Origin: Talpa occidentalis | Lineage: Eukaryota; Chordata; Mammalia; Eulipotyphla; Talpidae | Assembly (NCBI RefSeq): GCF_014898055.3 | Contig: NW_023601543.1 | Coordinates: forward strand, 16,995,433 to 17,059,432 | Length of the DNA stretch: 64,000 bases | Reading direction: 5' to 3' | Shown: piece by piece, positions 56,190 through 64,000 of the stretch | Numbering within the stretch: the stretch's first letter is position 1 | Layout of the letters: every line of letters starts with the position of its first letter | Translations under genes and position numbers: made by a program | The notes under the pieces: generated by a model | Seen by the model: the letters and a program-made list of their open reading frames with translations, nothing else | Database searches by the model: none | What the model was told of the DNA's origin: nothing

Positions 56190-56530
56190 CCTATAGAAAA
56201 TCAAATCTCCTTCTAGACATCTTTGTAAAAAAATATTCAGAACTATGCAGAGCAATGTATAAGATTATTCAAAATGTCAGCATTTATAATAGTAAAAATT
56301 TTGAGGTCAAAGTTCTAACAATATATATATATATAATGATTTCAACAATTTGTCAAATAAGTTATAATAAATCTATGCAACAGAATACTATTCTCTTTCT
56401 TAAAACAAGCAAATGTATGTTGTTTGAAGTATTTAATGTGTGGAAAGTTATGATTTGTAGATAAAAAGCTTATAGTATTAAAATAAATGCATGCAATTAT
56501 ATTAAATATGCATAGAAAGAGTTGAGTAAT
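56190..56530 (+). mobile_element. Old L1/HAL1-like 3' fragment
   Basis: AAAATGTCAGCATTTATAATAG, AATAAATCTATGCAACAGAATACTATTC and GGAAAGTTATGATTTG follow the CATTTATAATAG...CAATGGAATACTATGC order of old L1/HAL1 3' ends. A 98-codon frame here is a relic or chance. Confidence 0.42.
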
Positions 56531-56704
56531 CAGGATCTTTATATCGCTTTTATACTTTTATTTCTCAGTTTCAACTATAAATATTTATTTTATAATCATA
56601 AAAATCAATAAATATCATTACAATTATATAGGCAATTAAGACTCATTCAAGTTAAACTTAACTAAAATAAGAAAAATATCCTTTAAGGCACAGGATTTTC
56701 TAGG

Positions 56705-57485
<781 letters not shown>

Positions 57486-58227
57486 TCATTGTTCTTTTTC
57501 AAAACCTCACTGGCTTCCAGATAGAACTAGGAATCAGAGTTTATATATTTCAGCCAGGGCCAAACATATGACTCCATAAAAGAAGACATTTAAAAAATCA
57601 GTATACTTAGATCTTGAAAGCACTGTGAAAAATACATACTTAACATATATCTCAGATACATATTATATGGATATCCATATGTATCCATGTCCATATATAT
57701 GTTATCAGGTACTGGTTTGGGGATTTTTAAATTTCTGGGCTATAATTATCATCAATGGTTAATAAAGTGGAATACTCAGAGGTAATAGAGGAACATGTAA
57801 ATCAGAGTTGAAAAAAATATTCTTAAATTAGATTTGTTAACTAAGCAGAGATATGTACAAGGAAAGATTTTAACAATTACTTGGACATATTTAAATTCCC
57901 TTGTAGCACATACATAAAATTTACAGCACAACATATTTTAACATTAAAACTATAATTTTTCATTTCCTCACACACCAGTATATGTACAAATTCATCAAAA
58001 CATATACATTAAAAATGTGTAATTTTTCATATATCTATTATGTCTCAATAAAGCTTTTAAAAAAATCTACCAAAAAAAACTTCACTTGTTCATATTAGCC
58101 TAAGATCCTAAGTTATTCATCTTTATAACCAAGTGTCAAAATAAAGTAAATGAGTTCTGGTTACAATTCAAATGGCCCAGAAAACTCATAAATGTGACTG
58201 AGTGGTGTTATACACCACTTGTATATT
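57486..58227. other. Unassigned DNA
   Basis: No recognisable gene. ATATGGATATCCATAT near 57667 is a small palindrome in AT-rich DNA. Confidence 0.4.
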
Positions 58228-58244
58228 GTCCAAATGTCTCTCTC

Positions 58245-58294
<50 letters not shown>
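58228..58294 (+). repeat. (CT)n(CA)n microsatellite
   Basis: A short CTCTCTCT run leads into about 22 uninterrupted CA units (58250-58294). Long pure CA runs are usually length-polymorphic. Confidence 0.97.
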
Positions 58295-58297
<3 letters not shown>

Positions 58298-58720
58298 TAT
58301 TGGTATTTATATATTTGTATTTAATTAGTACATTTTATGTATCAAATATACAAAAATGTTAAATGAGTATTCATGTTCTTTTTATTACATATCAGCTTTA
58401 TGAATGATATTTTTATCCTATTTCAACTTATTGTCAGAATTTTGTTCTTTCATTGTTGTATCTGCCATTCATTCTATATTCAGATACAGACTGTTTAACT
58501 TAGCATTATTATCAACTACTTAATGTATCATCTACAGAACCTTCTTTTCATTCTATAACCTTAAATATCCTTTATGATCTCTCCTTTGCTATTCTACTAT
58601 GCAACTATTAAAAATTCTATGTCCCTGATATTTAGAGAGGTTATTTTCTCTGCTGCTTCTAATGAACAGTCTCCTTAATTTTATTATTGAAAATATTACT
58701 CTATATAAATATTTTTTTTC
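58295..58720. other. Unassigned DNA
   Basis: No recognisable gene or repeat. Confidence 0.4.
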
Positions 58721-58734
58721 TTTTGTGGGACCCT

Positions 58735-58824
58735 TGCCGGCGGCCAGGGAACGAACCGGCGCTGCAGAGGCTGCCGTCAGCCTCGCAGCCCAGCGCTCAA
58801 CCGCTAAGCCACCAGGGGAGGCCC
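58735..58824 (-). mobile_element. SINE head only (type A, about 90 bp)
   Basis: Only the tRNA-related half is present: right end AAGCCACCAGGGGAGGCCC, then CCAGCGCTCAACCGCTAAGC, GGCTGCCGTCAGCCTCGCAG and GGGAACGAACCGGCG, stopping at GTGGGACCC next to a T-run (58711-58719). The whole 3' half (GCAGACC through TCTTT) is missing. CpGs are well preserved. No clear TSD. Confidence 0.93.
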
Positions 58825-59549
58825 AATAATTCTTTACTTATTCATCCACTCAAAAATTCATTGAAAAATTAATTTGCATAGACATAGTACTATACCATAC
58901 AATTAAGAAATGGTTAAGTGCTTTTATAATTCTGCATTCCTAAAAGAAATATAAAAAGACAAATTTGGTTATATATCCACAAAAAATAGTATTAATTAAA
59001 TTAGATATAATCCATTAAACCCTGTGGTAGCTATGGCTTTTAAGAAATCATTTATAATAAATAATCACACTTAAAATGATGAAATTAGGTTTCAGGGACT
59101 AGAGAAAAACAAATAGATATATTTTCATCATTTCTAGGAAAGACCTTAGGTAATAGCATATATACACTACCATCTACACTAGAAACAATATACCAATTTG
59201 CTGGCATTGTTATCTTTTTCTGGAAGAAAAAACTAGAAATGAAGAGAAAAGAAAATCCAAAATATAGTTACTATATTATATGCAAAAGAAATATAGTTTT
59301 ATATTTGGAAAGCCAAAAGTGTAAAGAAATTTGTGTGATATAGTTGCTTTTCCAAGTATGTAACAAACTTGGCTATGTCTCTCGTTTCCGTTTTCTTTCC
59401 ATACACCAGCCTTAGCTCCTTTCCACTAGGAAAATTTTTGAGACTCTGTATTTCCTAAATCTAAGAAAATTTAGTAGCTTGTTTGCCCAAGAATATTTTA
59501 AGAAATGTATTTCCTAGCTGACTCTTCGTTTTTGGCAATTCACTGTACC
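58825..59549. other. Unassigned DNA
   Basis: No recognisable gene or repeat. Confidence 0.4.
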
Positions 59550-60120
59550 CATTACTCAAAAAATTAAAAATCAAACTCCCATATGATTCAGCAATCCCAC
59601 TTCTGGGTATATATCCAAAAGAATTGAAATCAGCATCTCAAATAGAGATTTGTACACTTACATTCATAACAGCATTATTCACAATAGCCAAGAAGTGGAA
59701 ACAACCAAATGTCCATTGACTGATGAGTGTGTAAACAAATTGTGGCATGTACATACTATGGAAGACTCTTTAGTCTTAAAAAGGAAACAAATCTTATCTC
59801 ATGCTACAATGTGGATAACCCTTGAAGACATTATTTATTCTAAGTTAAATAAACCAGTCACAAAATTTCATACTGTGTGATTCCACTTATATGAAGTGTC
59901 CTGGTAATTAAATTAGTAGGAACAGAAAATAGAATGATGCTTACCTGGGACTGGGGAGATGGGGAAATGAGAAGTTGTTTAATGGGTATAAAGTTTCATT
60001 GTTGCAAGATGGAAAATTTCTATAGATCTATTGCAAAATAAAGTGAACTTACTTAAAACTTTTGAACTGTACACTTAAAATGGTCATAATGGCAAATATT
60101 ATATGTTTTCACTAAAAATT
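59550..60120 (+). mobile_element. L1 3' end, well preserved order
   Basis: TTCAGCAATCCCACTTCTGGG, TATATATCCAAAAGAATTG, TTCATAACAGCATTATTCAC, AATAGCCAAGAAGTGGAAAC, AAATGTCCATTGACTGATG, TGATTCCACTTATATGAAG, ACCTGGGACTGGGGAG, GAACTGTACACTTAAAATGG and a terminal A-run. 5' truncated within ORF2. The 76-codon frame is an L1 relic. Confidence 0.85.
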
Positions 60121-61467
60121 TTTAAACAAAAAAAAAACTATATTCAGTTATGGCTAGTTTTTCTATAATATAGTACACCAGCATGATATACCCAAAGAGG
60201 TCTTTGGAACTAGGAAAAAAGGGGAGATTAGGTGCACTATTATTTGGAATTTCTTGTTCAGAATTAACTAGTTGGGTTATCAGGGGTCCTGATACTGGTT
60301 GGATTTTTTGGAAGCTTTTTTCCTTAAAGAAATAGGACAAATATGTAGATAATCTTATCAGAAGAAGAGTTAATTTGTACAAGGTAATTGAACAACTAAA
60401 TACCCTACCAGTTATTTAACAACAAAAGTTTGCATAATATACTAGCAGAAAATATATCACAAAAATTATAGTCTAATATTGTTCATAACAGTAAACCAGA
60501 AAATTTTAAATAGAAGTACAGCATAATATCAGTTTTTTAAATGAATTTTTGAAATGAATTTTCTTATTATGAAAAAATAGTATCAGTTGCATTGAGAATC
60601 ACTCTATTCATTTCATTTTGACAGATCCAGTGTTTTATTTGTATTTCATATTATATTAGATTTGTTGTCCTTGGGGAAAGAGACACATATGACCCTTTCA
60701 TCGAATCTTCCTATTTTCTTCATATGAGTAATATCATTGTAACAAGTATGTAAGAAAATGAGAAAGTTTTCAAGCTGGTCTTTTCCAGTCATTTATTGAA
60801 TTCAATTCTAAACGTACGTACAGTCTCACTTTAAGCAGACTTAATAAACAGAATACTAGGTTTATAATACACATCAGTTAGTCAATGACTACTCCACGAA
60901 AAGATTCATCCTAGGTTACATAATTCCCTAGCAAATTTTAACTAAAATTCAATTTTGTTTTATTAAAGTTCTCAGTAAGAGGTTTACAATGTTGCTAATA
61001 CCTGTCAGCCAATGACCCCCAGGAACACACCTAGTGGTGAATTATTCAGATTTACTGCTCAGCGTCTTCAGTAAAGAAGGTATTAGTAAAAAAAAAAATA
61101 TGATAGAAATTGAACTTTGGTTGGGTGATAATATACAGAGATTAAGAAAGGAGTGAGTTGCTTTGTATTGAGAGCTGTCAGAACGAGGAAAATATTCTAT
61201 AACTGGGCATCAATAAATTTTCTCTATAGGGAATGCAGATTATAATAAAGATTACGCTGTAATTGGTTAAGAAGTAACAGTCACTCATAGTACTTTAGAT
61301 CACAAAAGCCTTGTATAGAAGGTTAAAACTTTTTATATTTATTAAAAATGAAGAGTAACTAAAGAATTTTAAGTAAAAAAAAATGACATAACCAGGTTTG
61401 AATTCAAGGATGATAATAAAAAATAGAGAGGTTAACTATTTAAGACAAATTAGTAAATAGCTACAGT
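60121..61467. other. Unassigned DNA
   Basis: About 1.3 kb with no recognisable gene or repeat. The 86-codon minus-strand frame (60122-60382) shows no domain. Confidence 0.4.
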
Positions 61468-61479
61468 AATTACAGTTTG

Positions 61480-61750
61480 GGGGCCTCCCTGGTGGTGCAA
61501 GGGTTTGAGACACAATCTATGAAGCTTTCCTTAGCCACTGAAGCACGAGTTTGATACCCCAGCCAGGGAGATACCCACATGGCGCACCAGACCTCTCCTG
61601 GCTTGCCAGCTGCTCCCCTCAGCAGTGTATTTCAGTCAATCTGCCCATTCTGTTCCCCACTCTGTCTCTGGTGAATCCTCTCATGCCTCACACTTTTGGC
61701 CTGTACCCAGCTCTTGTATGCATAAATAAATAAATAAATCCTTTAAAAAA
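61480..61750 (+). mobile_element. T+ SINE, type B, with imperfect TSD
   Basis: Starts GGGCCTCCCTGGTGGTGCAAG, ends TGCATAAATAAATAAATAAATC plus CTTT and A-run. AATTACAGTTTGG (61468-61480) and AATTCCAATTTTG (61751-61763) are a worn TSD, consistent with type B age. Confidence 0.94.
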
Positions 61751-61763
61751 AATTCCAATTTTG

Positions 61764-62099
61764 AGGACTTGAGATGGCCATAAAGATACATATCTGAGAA
61801 TGATTTGGAAGGTAAAATCAGCAGTTGGTGTCAAATTATATATTAGGGAGAGGAAAATGGCAAGGATGACTCTTAAGATTTCTGTATCGTTAACTGAAGA
61901 TGAGAACATGAAAAATGGTGCAAGGATTTTTGGGGAGAGTGGATGGGTAGAGGAAGGAAAATATTGAATTTACTTTTGAACATAATTTACATTCCTAGAA
62001 GACATCCAAGTGGAGATAGCCAAATAAAAATTGAAATGTGAGACTCAAGGTTAAAGGTCTGTCCTGAAGACAGTGATTCAAAGCTATCACATTGTATAA
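61764..62099. other. Unassigned DNA
   Basis: No recognisable gene or repeat. Confidence 0.35.
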
Positions 62100-62733
62100 T
62101 GTGATGTTACTTTTATGTGTCTATTTGGCTGGGCCACAGGATGCCCAAATATGTGGTTCTGGGAGTGTCTAGTGAGGGTGTTTTCAGATGAGATTAACAT
62201 TTAAATCAGTTGGCTTTGAATAAAGCAGATTCCCCAACATCATCACAACTCCCACAACTCCATCCCCCTCAACCTCTCTCACCCTCTGAACCCTGGCTCT
62301 GCCATAGTGTGGGTTGGCTACATGCAATCAGTTAAATCTGAATAGAACAATAAGACTGGCCTTTGAATATGAGAGAATTCTCTAGCAGATTTCCCTCAGA
62401 CTTCATTTGCAACATTAACTCTTCCTGGTTCTGCAGCAAATGGCCTTAAACTGGAACTACCACATCAGAGTTCCTGGGTCTCTAGCCTACTGGTCCACCT
62501 TACAGATTTTGGACTTGCAAGCCTCCATAATTGTGCAAGTCAATGTCTTATAATAAATTTTCATATATATATTTATACACACACATATGCTCCCACACAT
62601 ATATGTTTACATATGCGTGTATATACATGGGTGAACTAATCACCTAATACACACACACACACGTGTATATGTTCGGGAGATAGATATATCCATCTAATTA
62701 GTTATGTTTCTCTGGAGAGCCCTGACTAATACA
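62100..62733 (+). mobile_element. MaLR-type LTR, near full length
   Basis: Starts TGTGATGTTAC, then TTATGTGTCTATTTGGCTGGG, CACAGGATGCCCAAATATG, ATGAGATTAACATTTAAATC, TTGAATAAAGCAGATTCCCC, CAATCAGTTAAATCTGAATAG, TTTTGGACTTGCAAGCCTCC and CTTATAATAAATTTTC (polyadenylation-type signal). It ends CTCTGGAGAGCCCTGACTAATACA. A CA/TA-rich expansion occupies about 62570-62670. TG...CA ends are present; no TSD detected. Same orientation as the copy at 56705. Confidence 0.8.
62570..62668 (+). repeat. Mixed TA/CA microsatellite inside the LTR
   Basis: ATATATATTTATACACACACA, then CACATATATG and ACACACACACACACG runs. It replaces the short TA-rich patch usual at this point of the LTR. Confidence 0.85.
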
Positions 62734-62868
62734 TTCATATAAATAGGAATGATTTGCCATCACCTACAGAGAAAGTATAAAATACCCCCAATGTAAAAAT
62801 ATTTACAGGGTGAGTGGAGCAAGAAAAGTGATGGAAACAGACTGGGAAGTGATATTTAAAAACAATGG

Positions 62869-63177
62869 AAGGGGGCCTCCCCGGTGGCGCAGTGGTTGAG
62901 CCTGGGTTACGAAGCTGCCCGCAGCCTCTGCAGCGCTGGTTCGATCCCCGGCTGCTCCCGGCCACCGAAGGAGGGTCCCACATGGTGCGCAGACCTCTCC
63001 TGCCACCCGCTGCTCCCCTCAGCAGTGTACTTCGGTCCTTCTGCTTGCTCTGCTCCCCACTCTGGCTCTGGTGAATTCTCTCACCCTCCCACTTCTGACT
63101 GCACCCAGTGCTTGTATAAATAATAAATAAATAAATCTTTTAAAAAAAAAAGTTACTATTAAAATAAATAAATAAAT
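62869..63177 (+). mobile_element. T+ SINE, type A, with TSD
   Basis: Starts at about 62873 with GGGCCTCCCCGGTGGCGCAG, ends TGTATAAATAATAAATAAATAAATC plus A-run and a second AATAAATAAATAAA stretch to 63177. TAAAAACAATGG (62857-62868) and TAAAAACATTGG (63176-63187) form a 12-bp TSD with one difference. A few bases are missing in the head (GAGCCTGGGTTACG). Confidence 0.95.
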
Positions 63178-63359
63178 AAAAACATTGGCAGGGAAGAAGC
63201 AAAAAGTAGTGTCCAAGAAAATCTGACAGGAAAGTTTCAAGTAGTGACCCGTGAATAGGGTGAAGGGACTAAAAAGTACCCAACGGATTGTGTAAGTAAG
63301 TAAGAGACAGAAGTTTGATCAAGCGGGGCATCACTGTTTTTTTTTATGAAATGTCATGA

Positions 63360-63610
63360 CAGCAGAATATGAGGATAATAACTTATATTTGGAGCATACT
63401 TCATCATCTACATAGCCCTTTCACATATTTATTGTTTGATTTAATCTTCACAACAACAAATCATGAAAGAAGAAGGTATAGTGATTCTCATTTTGGATTT
63501 GAAGAAGTTAAAACTTGAATAAGCTTCTCAAAGTTTTAACCTTTAAATGTTAAAATTAGTACAAAAATCTGGGTCTGCTAACTCCTAGTAAAATTCAATT
63601 TCATTATACC
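63360..63610 (+). mobile_element. MIR-like fragment
   Basis: TAATAACTTATATTTGGAGC, CCCTTTCACATATTTATTG, TTTGATTTAATCTTCACAACAAC, TCTCATTTTGGATTTGAAG, AATAAGCTTCTCAAAG and TCTGGGTCTGCTAACTCC follow MIR 3'-side order. Confidence 0.6.
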
Positions 63611-63889
63611 ACAATGAACTTCCGCCAAGCTACGTATAGTTCAGGATATATACCTAGATACATACTAGTGAAAATCTTGGTTGACCTAGACATGAATATC
63701 AGAAGTCATGGACTTTCCATATATCCCTGACATGAGTAATCCATTATAGAGGCTTCATACATACATTAATAGAAATCTTTGTGGGAGCTATTTGTAGTAT
63801 TGCTCTCTACTACTTTGTAGGGTAATTACAGTCTATATATTGATTACAATTTTGCTTCTAGTCATAACTTGTTTTAAATAGTGATAATG

Positions 63890-64000
63890 ATAATAGCTAA
63901 TATTTACACCGTGGTTACCATGTGCTAGACCTAAGCCCCTTACATATATTAAACCATGTAATCCTCACAATAAATTTATGAGGTAAGTACTATTATTACC
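63890..64000 (+). mobile_element. MIR-like fragment, cut by window end
   Basis: TAGCTAATATTTACACCGTGG, ACCATGTGCTAGACC, TTACATATATTAAACCATG, TAATCCTCACAATAAATTTATG and AGGTAAGTACTATTATTACC are in MIR order. It continues beyond the right edge. Confidence 0.65.

Overview
This window looks like a non-coding, repeat-dense stretch of a placental mammal nuclear genome (intergenic or deep intronic). It is AT-rich, with long tracts of decayed LINE-1 (L1), MaLR-type LTRs, MIR and Tigger/hAT fossils. I found no protein-coding exon, rRNA, functional tRNA or CRISPR array that I could defend. The reading frames above 60 codons are short and mostly lie inside repeats.

The dominant feature is one lineage-specific, tRNA-headed SINE family of about 260 bp. 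It starts near GGGCCTCCC, has A-box and B-box-like motifs (GGTGGCGCAG and GGTTCGATCCC), and ends in AATAAA units plus TCTTT and an A-run, the layout called a T+ SINE. I count 24 copies, 13 on + and 11 on -. I sort them by eye into type A (youngest; core GTTGAGCGCTGGGTTGCGAA), type B (older; GTTAAGACACAGCACTATCA-like core) and type C (GGTTGAGCGTCGCACTGTGA-like core). The sequence is not the carnivore CAN, whale CHR, horse ERE or vespertilionid VES family as I remember them. It best fits a Laurasiatherian such as a rhinolophoid bat (Rhin-1-like). That host guess is weak and rests on memory of SINE families.

Layout: 1-5 kb holds a possible L1 5' end, a 200-bp-arm inverted repeat with a palindrome beside it, MIR and a GATA/GATG tract. 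5-9 kb holds an ACAGAG-rich tract and three SINEs. 8.6-11 kb is a recognisable-repeat-free island. 11-21.8 kb is L1 with nested SINEs and a MaLR LTR. 22-31 kb is mostly unassigned, with L1, MIR and Tigger pieces. 31-45 kb is a mosaic of L1 fragments in both orientations. 45-52 kb is L1 carrying a solo LTR, an ERV-like interval, hAT elements and a degenerate tandem array fused to an L1 3' end. 52-57 kb has a recent 5'-truncated L1, a CpG-richer LTR-like insert and a second copy of a 3'-extended SINE form. 57-64 kb has two related MaLR-type LTRs, L1, MIR and a CA microsatellite.

The most interesting signals are a candidate 3'-extended SINE subfamily lacking the usual TCTTT end (two copies), the degenerate array fused to an L1 3' end, the inverted repeat near 1.2-2.3 kb, and several clean nested insertions with target-site duplications (TSDs) that give a relative timeline. 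Repeat names come from recalled consensus sequences and were not checked with a search.
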